A stretch of 64,000 nucleotides of DNA from Blastocatellia bacterium (GTDB taxonomy: Bacteria > Acidobacteriota > Blastocatellia > Pyrinomonadales > Pyrinomonadaceae), in the NCBI GenBank assembly GCA_016789145.1, contig JAEUQI010000002.1, positions 19,143 through 83,142 of the forward strand, in the 5' to 3' direction. Positions 1 through 6,906 of the stretch are shown piece after piece. Both the position numbers and the translations under genes were made by a program. Every line of letters starts with the position of its first letter. Within the stretch, counting starts at the first letter, position 1. Under the pieces are notes generated by a model, which made no database searches, was not told the DNA's origin, and was given only the letters and a program-made list of their open reading frames with translations.

Positions 1-593
1 CAGGCACGACGATCTTTGCACATACGCCCGGATTGATGATCGTTTATCCGTCGAACGCACTTGATGCGAACGGTCTGTTGCGTACCGCAATTCGCTGTGA
101 CGACCCTGTTTTGTTCCTTGAGCACAAGCATCTGTATCGTCAGGTCTATAACAAATCGCAGTATCCATCGAGTGATTTCCTAATTCCGTTTGGCAAAGCG
201 AAAAAGGTCCGCGAGGGCGAGCACGTCACGATCGTGACCTACGGTGCGCTCGTCGAACGCTCGAACCAAGCCTGCAAACGCCTCGAAGCACAAGGCATCA
301 CCGTCGATCTTATCGACCTCCGAACGCTCGTCCCATACGATTGGGAAGCGATCGCTGAATCGGTCAAGAAAACATCACGAGTCATCGTCGCTCACGAAGA
401 CCCCGTCTCATACGGCTACGGTGCCGAGATCGCTGCTCGTATCTCGAACGAGCTATTCGAATACCTCGACGCTCCCGTAAGACGGGTAGGTGCCACCGAC
501 ACCTTCGTCGCCTACGCCCCGCAGGTAGAAGACTTCATCCTGCCGCAAAGCGAAGACGTCGAAGCAGCGGTGGTTGAGTTGATGAAGTATTAA
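1..593 (+). CDS. 2-oxoacid dehydrogenase E1 component, beta subunit, C-terminal part (partial)
   Basis: This is the 3' end of a gene that begins before the window; the reading frame is open from base 3. It encodes the C-terminal transketolase-like half of an E1 beta subunit of a branched-chain 2-oxoacid or pyruvate dehydrogenase complex, which decarboxylates the 2-oxoacid with thiamine diphosphate and passes the acyl group to E2. Visible signatures are the '[16 protein letters not shown]' loop, '[13 protein letters not shown]', '[10 protein letters not shown]' and the terminal '[14 protein letters not shown]' and '[17 protein letters not shown]' segments. The gene could be a stand-alone beta subunit or the end of a fused alpha-beta E1; the window does not show which. 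Substrate specificity cannot be assigned. Confidence 0.85.
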   Translation, partial: GTTIFAHTPGLMIVYPSNALDANGLLRTAIRCDDPVLFLEHKHLYRQVYNKSQYPSSDFLIPFGKAKKVREGEHVTIVTYGALVERSNQACKRLEAQGITVDLIDLRTLVPYDWEAIAESVKKTSRVIVAHEDPVSYGYGAEIAARISNELFEYLDAPVRRVGATDTFVAYAPQVEDFILPQSEDVEAAVVELMKY

Positions 594-600
594 GAAGAAA

Positions 601-634
601 TTAACCGCAGATGGACGCAGATAGACACAGATAT
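601..634 (+). repeat. left arm of 34-bp inverted repeat flanking the GxxExxY gene
   Basis: Starts with TTAACCGCAGATGGACGC and ends in ACACAGATAT. It matches the reverse complement of 1029-1062 at 32 of 34 positions. Its last two bases are the AT of the gene's start codon (ATG at 633). The similarity weakens but continues outward into the A-rich 8-10 bases on both sides. Internally it is built from degenerate CGCAGATGGA-like units. Confidence 0.9.
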
Positions 635-1028
635 GAATGAAAGCGAGTTGAATTCGTTATCTGAGAAAGTCATAGGTTGCGCGTACGTAGTTGGCAATGC
701 TCTAAGCTGTGGATTCCTTGAAAAGGTTTATGAAAATGCTCTTGCTCATGAGATTCGCAAGCTTGGGCTGAAAGCTGAAGTTCAAAAGCCAATTCACGTA
801 ACATACGATGGCGTAGTTGTAGGGGAATATTTTGCAGATATTCTGGTCGAAAACGTCTTGATTATTGAACTGAAAGTATCTAATGGTTTCAGCGACAACC
901 ACAAAGCTCAGTGTATCAACTACCTAAATTCAACAAAGTTGCCGTTATGTCTGTTAATAAACTTCGGTAAGCCGCGTGTCGAAATCAAGCGAGTCTACCA
1001 GTCACACTTCCTGAAAAACATCTCCTAA
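633..1028 (+). CDS. GxxExxY family protein (PD-(D/E)XK nuclease-like)
   Basis: A 131-residue protein of the GxxExxY family. The name-giving motif is 'GFLEKVY' near residue 28. The expected nuclease-fold core follows: 'YFADILVENVLIIELK' supplies the Asp and the Glu-x-Lys of a PD-(D/E)XK site, then 'HKAQCINYL' and 'LCLLINFG'. The length is normal for the family. Biochemical function of the family is not established; the fold suggests a DNA or RNA nuclease. The gene lies exactly between two nearly identical inverted repeats (601-634 and 1029-1062), the left overlapping the start codon and the right beginning directly after the stop. Its base composition is more AT-rich than its neighbours, which fits recent arrival. 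Confidence 0.9.
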   Translation: MNESELNSLSEKVIGCAYVVGNALSCGFLEKVYENALAHEIRKLGLKAEVQKPIHVTYDGVVVGEYFADILVENVLIIELKVSNGFSDNHKAQCINYLNSTKLPLCLLINFGKPRVEIKRVYQSHFLKNIS

Positions 1029-1062
1029 ATATCTGTGTCCATCCGCGTCCATCTGCGGTTAA
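1029..1062 (-). repeat. right arm of 34-bp inverted repeat flanking the GxxExxY gene
   Basis: Reads ATATCTGTGTCCATCCGC and so on to GGTTAA on the plus strand. Its reverse complement equals the left arm except for two transitions. It supplies the TAA stop of the convergent gene at 1059-1859, so the element forms the boundary of two host genes without leaving a gap. Confidence 0.9.
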
Positions 1063-1859
1063 TTTTCTTTTAAGCGATAAATGCCCGTCGCTAATCTCTC
1101 GGCAAATCCTTCATCAACTAACTCATGATTCGCCTTGCCGGATTCCCAGCGGTAGAAGCCGAATTTGCCGCTTAGTTCGCCGAGGCCGGTTTGGCCGCAC
1201 ATTTTTAGGTATGTGCGGGCGAGTTCGCGAACGGCGTCTTCGCGTTTCATTTTTTTCTTGAATTCATCGGGAAAACGCGGCTCGGCGAGCGTCCAGATGT
1301 AGGTGAATTTTGGTGTGTAAAGAGCCTCTTGCGGGACGACCTTCATTCGGCGTTGCAGTTCGTCGAGGGCGTTAGTTAGGATCGTCTTGTCTTTGAAGCC
1401 GCACGCGTCACGCAGATCTGACGTTGCCATTTCCCATTCCTTGCGAAGAACTTTAAGTACGATCTGAGCTTCTTTGGACAGCACGCCGGATTCGCCCGCT
1501 TTTGAACAGCCCCAGATCGCGTTGAAAACAGGTATCATTCGCCGTGCGAGAAACCACGATTTGCCTTTGAGCAGTTTGCCGTAATAGACGTTGCCGCGAG
1601 CCATTAGCTCGTCTTTCAAGACCCAAGCACGACTCGCTTCCTCGTCTTTTTGCACATTTCGCGGCATGTGCGCATCGCGACGGCCGCAGACGGCGATATA
1701 GATCGACGGCATCAGTTTACGAACATCGGTCAGCCCGAGGCAAAACCCAAGATCCTCGATCATCGCTTCGGCTTGCTCGGCAGTGTCGATCTTGAGGCTA
1801 TCCTCACGCCGCCATTTGCGGTCGCGATAAAGCTCGATCTCTTCGGGCAATTCAGGCAT
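1059..1859 (-). CDS. AlkZ-related winged-helix protein (putative)
   Basis: A 266-residue soluble protein. The centre ('VLSKEAQIVLKVLRKEWEMATSDLRDA' region, written here only by position, about residues 128-155) reads like a winged-helix segment, and a second one lies near the C-terminus ('ARTYLKMCGQTGLGELSGKF'). This arrangement of tandem winged helices resembles the HTH_42/AlkZ family of DNA glycosylases and its non-catalytic relatives, but the catalytic Gln-x-Asp/Gln motif of true AlkZ enzymes is not obvious, so 'AlkZ-related' is as far as I would go. The last three codons and the stop overlap the right arm of the GxxExxY inverted repeat, which may have replaced the original C-terminus. It is divergent from nothing nearby and sits tail-to-tail with the mobile gene. 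Confidence 0.5.
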   Translation of the reverse strand: MPELPEEIELYRDRKWRREDSLKIDTAEQAEAMIEDLGFCLGLTDVRKLMPSIYIAVCGRRDAHMPRNVQKDEEASRAWVLKDELMARGNVYYGKLLKGKSWFLARRMIPVFNAIWGCSKAGESGVLSKEAQIVLKVLRKEWEMATSDLRDACGFKDKTILTNALDELQRRMKVVPQEALYTPKFTYIWTLAEPRFPDEFKKKMKREDAVRELARTYLKMCGQTGLGELSGKFGFYRWESGKANHELVDEGFAERLATGIYRLKEN

Positions 1860-1891
1860 GGCGATATCTTGCCACGAAATTGTCTATGAAA

Positions 1892-2263
1892 CTAAAGCTC
1901 GCGACAGCCGCCCGCGCGCCAACGTGTGAGCGACATACGATTTTTCAGGCTCTTGTAAACAACAGCGGTAACCGTCGAAACGCGGCCGCGATCGTTCCGC
2001 ACGTTCATACAAATGCGGTAATTGAGACCAGCGACAACCTGGATCTCCGCCTTGCGGATACTGATCAGCCTATAATCAGGGCGAACGCGTTTGGATTGCT
2101 GATTGACCGCAAAAGCCGCGGCCTTCCTAACATTCTTATCACGAACTGAGGTATCGCCATAGCCGCCCGCGATGTCGTCTTGAGCGGACACACGCGATTC
2201 GGAGGCGAAAATTCCTAGAACCAAAACGAAAAGAACCGAGCAGAAAAGTACGTGTTTCTTCAC
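1892..2263 (-). CDS. small secreted cystatin-like domain protein
   Basis: A 123-residue protein with a clear signal peptide (basic N-terminus, hydrophobic stretch 'VLFCSVLFVLVLGIF', cleavage near 'RVSA/QDD'). The mature part is one domain: 'GGYGDT', a helix 'VRKAAAFAVNQQSK', then 'IRKAEIQVVAGLNYRICMN' and a C-terminal strand pair ending in 'RWRAGGC'. The 'QVVAG' sequence matches the QxVxG loop that cystatins insert into papain-like proteases, and the helix-then-QxVxG order is that of the cystatin fold. The same domain occurs twice in the protein at 59173-59835, and a diverged form three times at 58185-59111. A role as a secreted protease inhibitor is inference; it could also be a neutral structural domain. 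Confidence 0.7.
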   Translation of the reverse strand: MKKHVLFCSVLFVLVLGIFASESRVSAQDDIAGGYGDTSVRDKNVRKAAAFAVNQQSKRVRPDYRLISIRKAEIQVVAGLNYRICMNVRNDRGRVSTVTAVVYKSLKNRMSLTRWRAGGCREL

Positions 2264-2296
2264 AATGATCTCCAGCTAAATTGTAGTTTGAAATTT

Positions 2297-2383
2297 TGGT
2301 GCGGACGAATGGAATCGAACCATCACGGCCTTGCGGCCACAGGCTTCTGAGACCTGCGCGTCTACCAGTTCCGCCACGTCCGC
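2297..2383 (-). tRNA. tRNA-Leu (CAG)
   Basis: Read on the minus strand, the acceptor stem GCGGACG (2377-2383) pairs with CGTCCGC (2301-2307), followed by discriminator A and an encoded CCA (2297-2299). The D-arm has GGTAGAC, the anticodon loop CTCAGAA gives anticodon CAG, there is a long variable arm (GTGGCCGCAAGGCCGT) as expected for a class II tRNA, and the T-arm carries GGTTCGATTCC. It reads leucine codon CUG. Confidence 0.95.
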
Positions 2384-2483
2384 ACGCGTCGAACTATTGA
2401 GGATACTAATTCGCGAAATAATTCGCAAGATTGCGGCTCGCTACTTTCCATTCAACAAAGCCTTGTCTCACGGTGTTACAATT

Positions 2484-3164
2484 ATGGCAATGGCTGACGA
2501 ATTGAAGGATCGCATTGACCAAACTCGGGAACGCATCGAAGGAGCTGCTGAGCGTGTAGGTCGTGACGTGAGCGAGATAAAACTCGTCGCCGTCAGCAAG
2601 ACTCATCCGACAGAAACGCTCCGTCTGGCGATCGATCTCGGTCTTAATGTGTTCGGCGAGAACAAGGTTCAGGAAGGCGAATCAAAGATCACCGAACTCG
2701 GTCGTGACGCGGCCGAATGGCATTTGATCGGGCATCTGCAATCGAACAAAGCCCGGCGAGCTGTCCAGCTGTTCGACGTCATTCAATCAGTCGATTCGCT
2801 CGAGCTGGCACAGCGGCTTGAACGTATTTGTGGTGAAGAGGGCCGCGATCAGCTCGATGTGTTCGTTCAGGTCGATCTAGCCGGTGAAGCGACAAAATCA
2901 GGTGTTGCGGAAAGCGAGTTGGTCGAACTCGTTAACTACTTGAAAGCTTGCAAGCACCTACATCTACTAGGATTCATGCTGTTGCCGCCGTTTTTTGATG
3001 ATTCGGATCAAACTCGACCGTATTTCAAACGGCTTCGCGAAATACGAGATGAACTATTGCCCGGCGGTGAGCTTTCTATGGGAATGAGCCATGATTTTGA
3101 GGTTGCGATCGAAGAAGGCGCGACTTTGGTTCGAGTAGGAACTGCGATCTTTGGAGATAGGTAA
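2484..3164 (+). CDS. yggS: YggS family pyridoxal-phosphate homeostasis protein
   Basis: A 226-residue single-domain PLP-binding protein with the alanine-racemase TIM-barrel fold. The PLP lysine is in '[11 protein letters not shown]', and the family segments 'FGENKVQEG', '[15 protein letters not shown]', 'IQSVDS' and '[28 protein letters not shown]' are all present. The protein buffers vitamin B6 rather than acting as an enzyme. I place the start at the ATG at 2484 because an earlier in-frame start would lie inside the tRNA-Leu gene. It heads an operon with two base pairs to the next gene and is followed, as in many bacteria, by yggT and yggU. Confidence 0.95.
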   Translation: MAMADELKDRIDQTRERIEGAAERVGRDVSEIKLVAVSKTHPTETLRLAIDLGLNVFGENKVQEGESKITELGRDAAEWHLIGHLQSNKARRAVQLFDVIQSVDSLELAQRLERICGEEGRDQLDVFVQVDLAGEATKSGVAESELVELVNYLKACKHLHLLGFMLLPPFFDDSDQTRPYFKRLREIRDELLPGGELSMGMSHDFEVAIEEGATLVRVGTAIFGDR

Positions 3165-3166
3165 CG

Positions 3167-3631
3167 ATGAAACTTACGAAGAAACAAAAGATACTTGTCG
3201 GCATCGGGACGTTTTGGCCTATCTTGTACATACCGATCTTCATGATCTTTATATTTGCGATGATCTTTGGATCGGCGTTAGAACCGGGTCGCGGAGGCGA
3301 TCTGAATCCGCTGTTTGGAGTTGGATTTGGCGTTTTGTTTCTCGTGCACATGTTCACGGTCTTGCTGTCACTTGGCATGACGGTGTTTCACGTAATACAT
3401 GCTGTTAAGAATGAGCGGCTGGAATCGAACATGCGGATCGTCTGGATCGTGTTGTTCTTTTTTGCCGGAATTATCGCAGAGCCGATCTACTATTATCTCG
3501 AGGTTTGGAAAGATCCTCCGGAAATGTCCGGGCCGAACCATCTGCCGCCGCCGCCCGCGAGTGTTGATCATGCCCAAGATTTCCGTGCGGGCACCTATGT
3601 TCCGCCAAATGAGCCGCCTGATTGGCGTTAG
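3167..3631 (+). CDS. small membrane protein of unknown function in the ygg operon
   Basis: A 154-residue protein with three predicted membrane segments at about residues 11-36, 49-72 and 91-110. The last segment, '[26 protein letters not shown]', (26 residues at about 88-113) has the look of PLDc_N-type membrane domains. The cytoplasmic or periplasmic tail is proline-rich ('LPPPPAS', 'VPPNEPPDW'). It lies two bases after yggS and its stop overlaps the possible upstream start of yggT, so it is co-transcribed and may be translationally coupled. I do not recognise a function. Confidence 0.75.
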   Translation: MKLTKKQKILVGIGTFWPILYIPIFMIFIFAMIFGSALEPGRGGDLNPLFGVGFGVLFLVHMFTVLLSLGMTVFHVIHAVKNERLESNMRIVWIVLFFFAGIIAEPIYYYLEVWKDPPEMSGPNHLPPPPASVDHAQDFRAGTYVPPNEPPDWR

Positions 3632-3648
3632 TTTTTCTGACGATCTGT

Positions 3649-4245
3649 ATGTTGACGACTTTCGTTTATCCTTGGTTCTTTCTTGTGGTTTGGTCGCTGT
3701 TTGGCGTTTTTATGGGGATGCTTGTGCTGCGGTTGATATTTAATTACACCGACCCAAATCCGTTTGGCAAGGTCGGCAGGTTTGGCTACAAGATCCGCAA
3801 AGCGACCGAGCGATGGGTCTATCCCGCCTCGAGATTCCTTGCGATGTACAACGTAGATACACGTCTAGGGCCGCTGCTGACACTGCTTATCGGGCTGGTC
3901 ATCACATACTTTTTTACTCAGATCATAGGGAACACATTCTTTGTGATCGATGGACTGACGGCGGGCATCGTTCGCGGCAGTGTGAGCGTGATTATTGGCT
4001 TTGTACTCTACGGCCTGCTCAGTGTTTTGGTGTTGTTTATCTTTATTCGCTTTCTGGCATCTTGGTTTGTATTTACGCGAAAGACGTTCCTTGCATTCGT
4101 CGTTAAGGTCACCGACCCGATAATGTTGCCGGTTCAGCGTCTGATACCGCCGATCGGAATGTTCGACATCTCGGCGATGCTCGTGCTGATCGGAATTTCG
4201 CTGCTGCAATCTGTTGTACTTAATGTATTTGTTCGCGGACAATGA
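3649..4245 (+). CDS. yggT: YggT family integral membrane protein
   Basis: About 198 residues with two YggT repeats. The first is around 'ATERWVYPASRFLAMYNV' followed by 'TLLIGLVITYFF', the second around 'KVTDPIMLPVQRLIPPIG' with 'FDISAMLVLIGISLLQSVV'. Members are multi-pass membrane proteins linked to cell shape, osmotic tolerance or, in plastids, complex assembly. I use the ATG at 3649; a TTG at 3622 in the same frame would extend it by nine residues and overlap the previous gene. Its last four bases overlap the start of yggU (ATGA), pointing to coupled translation. Confidence 0.85.
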   Translation: MLTTFVYPWFFLVVWSLFGVFMGMLVLRLIFNYTDPNPFGKVGRFGYKIRKATERWVYPASRFLAMYNVDTRLGPLLTLLIGLVITYFFTQIIGNTFFVIDGLTAGIVRGSVSVIIGFVLYGLLSVLVLFIFIRFLASWFVFTRKTFLAFVVKVTDPIMLPVQRLIPPIGMFDISAMLVLIGISLLQSVVLNVFVRGQ

Positions 4246-4508
4246 GCGAGGATCTGACAATTTCGATTCGAGTCATTCCGCGAGCTTCGAGGAGCGAGAT
4301 CGTTGGAATGGTCGACGGAACGCTCAAGGTTCGAATCGCAGCTCCGCCGGTTGATGGTGCTGCAAATTCAGAGATCATCAAGCTTTTTTCCAAAACATTT
4401 GGAATCGCAAAGTCTGACATCGCCATCATTTCGGGCGAGACTTCGCGCAATAAGAGAATAAAGTTCACAAACCTGTCACAATCGAAGTTCGACGAGAAAA
4501 TACTATGA
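4242..4508 (+). CDS. yggU: DUF167/YggU family protein
   Basis: An 88-residue protein of the DUF167 family. Diagnostic are 'IRVIPRASRSEIVG', 'LKVRIAAPPVDGAANSEII' and 'ISGETSRNKRIKF'. The family is widespread, small and of unknown biochemical role, and typically sits next to yggT, as here. It overlaps yggT by four bases at its start and the next gene by four bases at its end. Confidence 0.9.
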   Translation: MSEDLTISIRVIPRASRSEIVGMVDGTLKVRIAAPPVDGAANSEIIKLFSKTFGIAKSDIAIISGETSRNKRIKFTNLSQSKFDEKIL

Positions 4509-4885
4509 AAGAAGAAATTTCGTTTATGACCGGCAAGTTTGCATCGACAACGACCGAAGCCACGGAAGGCCACCGATTTGGCGAAGACCTTGCAAAATGG
4601 ATGGCATTGAGGTCCAAGGACAGTGAGTTCACATTTGGTGTTGCCGAGAAGACTGAGTCTGGCTGGTCGGAAACGGTCACGGTAGGCAACGAGAGCTTTC
4701 GCCTCGGATTTTCGCTTGGCAAAGACACTCGGCCTGACTATTCTGAATGGCACGTTACCATCGGTGGCGGAAATGGCTGGAATGGTTCAAGATCCGCTGG
4801 AACGCCGGGACGTTCGCGGCTATGCGACCATGTTTACAACGTTCTTCGCGACGAACGCCAAATTCGCGAATTACAATGGGTTTAA
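4505..4885 (+). CDS. hypothetical protein, last gene of the ygg operon
   Basis: A 126-residue soluble protein that I do not recognise. It begins with ATG overlapping the yggU stop by four bases, which makes it very likely a real, co-translated gene. The sequence shows no signal peptide and no membrane segment. A glycine-rich turn 'VTIGGGNGWNGSRSAGTPG' lies at about 84-102, and the C-terminus 'CDHVYNVLRDERQIREL' looks helical. Nothing in the sequence points to an enzyme active site. Confidence 0.7.
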   Translation: MKEEISFMTGKFASTTTEATEGHRFGEDLAKWMALRSKDSEFTFGVAEKTESGWSETVTVGNESFRLGFSLGKDTRPDYSEWHVTIGGGNGWNGSRSAGTPGRSRLCDHVYNVLRDERQIRELQWV

Positions 4886-4899
4886 TCTTTGCTAGATTT

Positions 4900-4928
4900 T
4901 TGCGCCGCAAAAATAGGCGTGTTATATT
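4900..4928 (+). promoter_or_regulatory. sigma-70-type promoter for yebC
   Basis: A -35 box TTGCGC (4900-4905), a 17-bp spacer and a -10 box TATATT (4923-4928) lie about 45 bases upstream of the yebC start codon in an otherwise AT-rich gap. This indicates that yebC has its own promoter and is not only read from the ygg operon. Confidence 0.6.
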
Positions 4929-4971
4929 CGTTTATTCGAATTTAGGTCAATAAAACAAAGGTTTTTACTAC

Positions 4972-5712
4972 ATGTCAGGACATTCCAAGTGGCACACAAT
5001 TAAGCACAAGAAAGGTGCTCTCGACGCAAAACGCGGCAAGATATTTACCAAGCTGATCAAAGAGATCACGGTCGCAGCTCGCACAGGCGGCAGCGGCGAC
5101 GTTGATGCGAATGCACGTCTCCGTAAAGCAGTAACTGACGCGAAAGCGCAGAACATGCCGAACGACACCATCGACCGGGCGATCAAACGCGGCACCGGCG
5201 AGCTCGAGGGCGTCAATTACGACGAGATCACATACGAAGGCTACGGCCCTAACGGTGTTGCTGTTCTGGTTGAGACAATGACCGACAACCGCAACCGTAC
5301 GGTCGCCGAAATTCGTCATCTCTTCTCAAAGAACGGCGGCAACATGGGCGAGGCCGGTTCGGTCGCTTGGATGTTCGATAAGAAAGGCTACATCGTTGTT
5401 GATAAAGCCGCCAAGAGCGAAGACGAGCTGTTCGAGATCGCCATTGAAGCCGGAGCCGACGATATGCAAGACGAGGGCGATGTGTTCGAAATTCTAACGT
5501 CCGTTGAGAGTTTTGACGCTGTCCACGAAGCCATCAAGGCCGCAGGCATCGAACCTCAAGCCGCCGAGATCTCGCAAATTCCACAAAACTACATCGCTCT
5601 CACCGGCCAAGACGCCAAGACGATGATGAAACTCTACGACGCCCTGGACGACAACGACGACGTCCAAAAGGTCTATGCCAATTTTGATATAGACGAAAGT
5701 GAGATGGAATAG
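4972..5712 (+). CDS. yebC: YebC/PmpR family protein
   Basis: A 246-residue full-length member of the YebC/PmpR family. The N-terminus '[20 protein letters not shown]' is diagnostic, as are '[20 protein letters not shown]', '[14 protein letters not shown]' and '[19 protein letters not shown]'. Long annotated as transcriptional regulators, members of this family have more recently been linked to translation, rescuing ribosomes stalled at proline-rich stretches. A single domain set of three is expected from the length. It is preceded by its own promoter (4900-4928). Confidence 0.95.
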   Translation: MSGHSKWHTIKHKKGALDAKRGKIFTKLIKEITVAARTGGSGDVDANARLRKAVTDAKAQNMPNDTIDRAIKRGTGELEGVNYDEITYEGYGPNGVAVLVETMTDNRNRTVAEIRHLFSKNGGNMGEAGSVAWMFDKKGYIVVDKAAKSEDELFEIAIEAGADDMQDEGDVFEILTSVESFDAVHEAIKAAGIEPQAAEISQIPQNYIALTGQDAKTMMKLYDALDDNDDVQKVYANFDIDESEME

Positions 5713-5718
5713 CCCCTA

Positions 5719-6288
5719 TCACGGTCCTTCGGTCGCATGTAAAGTTTCAAAACAAGACAAGGCTAATGCTTGAAGCGACGCGCACGTTTCAACGCACGCC
5801 GCCGCATCTTTGAATTCCGATACGAAGTAGATTTGAGTCGAATTCAAAAAGAACAAATGCACTAAGTCAATGTCTATTTCTCTAAGAGATTCGGCAATTG
5901 TCCGCAAAATTGCCGAGCCACTAAACTCAGAATCATAAGAGATTTCTGAAGAAAATGTGTGAATATTTAGCTCGTCAGAAACCTTGGGTAAGAACGTTGT
6001 CGTAGCTAGATTTGTCCATGGATATTTGAATGAGAAAGCGAACGAATCCGCAAAGGCTCGATATCTGTTGTGACAGCCTTTTAGCATGAAGTGGCCGTCT
6101 GAAACCAAAATCGAGAACCAAAAATGATGCTTGTGAATCGGTACTCGATAATACCAGGTCGGTTCGTTTAAGTGATTACGATTGTAAGAGACAAATTTAG
6201 ACTCCGTCAGCTCCGCAATAGTCCTTGCGTGTTGATTCGCCACCTTTCGTCCCTCTGAGTTCACGGCTGGTCTATCTCCATCAATCAT
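5719..6288 (-). CDS. orphan hypothetical protein, AT-rich
   Basis: A 189-residue protein without signal peptide or membrane segments that I do not recognise. It is unusually rich in aromatic and histidine residues ('TWYYRVPIHKHHFWFSILVS', 'FAFSFKYPW'). Its composition is clearly more AT-rich than the surrounding genes, it stands alone with no operon partner, and it ends six bases from the convergent yebC. These are the features of a horizontally acquired or lineage-specific gene. The start at 6288 is the only early ATG. Confidence 0.55.
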   Translation of the reverse strand: MIDGDRPAVNSEGRKVANQHARTIAELTESKFVSYNRNHLNEPTWYYRVPIHKHHFWFSILVSDGHFMLKGCHNRYRAFADSFAFSFKYPWTNLATTTFLPKVSDELNIHTFSSEISYDSEFSGSAILRTIAESLREIDIDLVHLFFLNSTQIYFVSEFKDAAACVETCASLQALALSCFETLHATEGP

Positions 6289-6372
6289 AGAAACTAATCT
6301 AAATCAGGCTAAGGACATTTCTCAATCTCGCAAAAAAAATCGGCCTTCGTATCCTTAGGCGAGTAAAAGTAC

Positions 6373-6403
6373 TTGACTGGATTGCCCTCAACTGTGAGAT
6401 ACT
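6373..6403 (+). promoter_or_regulatory. possible promoter of a short transcript
   Basis: TTGACT (6373-6378), a 19-bp spacer and GATACT (6398-6403). The spacing is longer than ideal, so the call is tentative. It would give a transcript of about 105 bases ending at the terminator at 6484-6514. Confidence 0.35.
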
Positions 6404-6424
6404 ATCGTCACTGGGGGTGATATT

Positions 6425-6460
6425 ATGAAAATTAATAAAACTGGAGACAGTACAATTTAA
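6425..6460 (+). CDS. 11-codon open reading frame (possible leader or micropeptide)
   Basis: ATG at 6425 to TAA at 6460 encodes MKINKTGDSTI. A purine-rich GGGGGTGAT sits 6-14 bases upstream, in ribosome-binding position, and an intrinsic terminator follows 24 bases after the stop. No downstream gene on this strand exists that it could attenuate, so if real it is a stand-alone micropeptide or part of a small RNA. It could equally be chance. Confidence 0.25.
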   Translation: MKINKTGDSTI

Positions 6461-6483
6461 CTGGCCTTTGGGCCAAAAGATCG

Positions 6484-6514
6484 AACGGCGTGTTCTGCGG
6501 GGCACGCCGTTTTT
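6484..6514 (+). terminator. intrinsic terminator
   Basis: Nine-base-pair stem AACGGCGTG / CACGCCGTT with a ten-base loop, followed by TTTTT on the plus strand. It closes the short transcript candidate and lies about 100 bases before the promoter of element A. Confidence 0.75.
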
Positions 6515-6613
6515 GTATTCCTCCGAGACCTTCCCTGCTATCTTTGAATGCGATGCCCGGTTACTCTTCGCCTAGAAAAAAATTCCGAGAATATTGAGAA
6601 TTTGCGAAAAAAG

Positions 6614-6801
6614 TTGTACGTTTTGCGGTAATTGTGTGTTATACTTGCAACGGCTTTTGATCTTTGATATCTTGTAAGACATAATCTTACATTTTTTTAA
6701 AAAGTGGCAAAATCTAGCCGCTTCGTCCTTGTAAGTGCAATGAATGCAATGTGTTAAGCGTTCCACGAGATGTTGGAACGCTAGTGGAACGGCATGGAAC
6801 G
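6614..6801 (+). repeat. dispersed intergenic element, copy A
   Basis: One of three related copies. In order on the plus strand: promoter TTGTAC (6614-6619) and extended -10 TGT-TATACT (6637-6645); inverted repeat TGTAAGA-N5-TCTTACA (6673-6691) followed by seven T and AAAAAG; GTAAGTGCAAT (6731-6741); TTAAGCGTTCCA (6754-6765); hairpin GCGTTCCA/TGGAACGC (6758-6765 and 6774-6781); further TGGAACG copies at 6785-6791 and 6795-6801. A stray CGTTCCA occurs at 6867-6873. Copies B and C lie on the minus strand. Copy A faces the 3' end of the VOC gene, so it has no obvious downstream gene to drive. Confidence 0.75.
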
Positions 6802-6906
6802 ACGTCTATCGAGCATTCGTGTAAGTTGTTTTTATCCAATAGCTTACAGCGATCTGCGATTTGGAGCGTTCCAGTTGTACTTCCGGCTGTGAGGCGGCGT
6901 GAACGG

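Larger units (their letters stand above)
6289..6613. other. intergenic stretch with candidate short transcript
   Basis: No gene of normal length is visible. The stretch holds a possible promoter (6373-6403), an 11-codon open frame with a purine-rich leader (6425-6460) and a strong intrinsic terminator (6484-6514). From 6560 it turns AT-rich and leads into repeat element A. Confidence 0.5.

Noticed and set aside
2331..2483. Longer start for yggS
   Set aside because: Overlaps the tRNA-Leu gene and lacks family similarity; start placed at 2484.
6758..6801. TGGAACG iterons as a CRISPR array or parS sites
   Set aside because: Repeats are 7-8 bases with irregular 3-8 base spacing, no spacer of 30 bases and no cas genes; the core differs from the parS TGTTTCACGTGAAACA palindrome.
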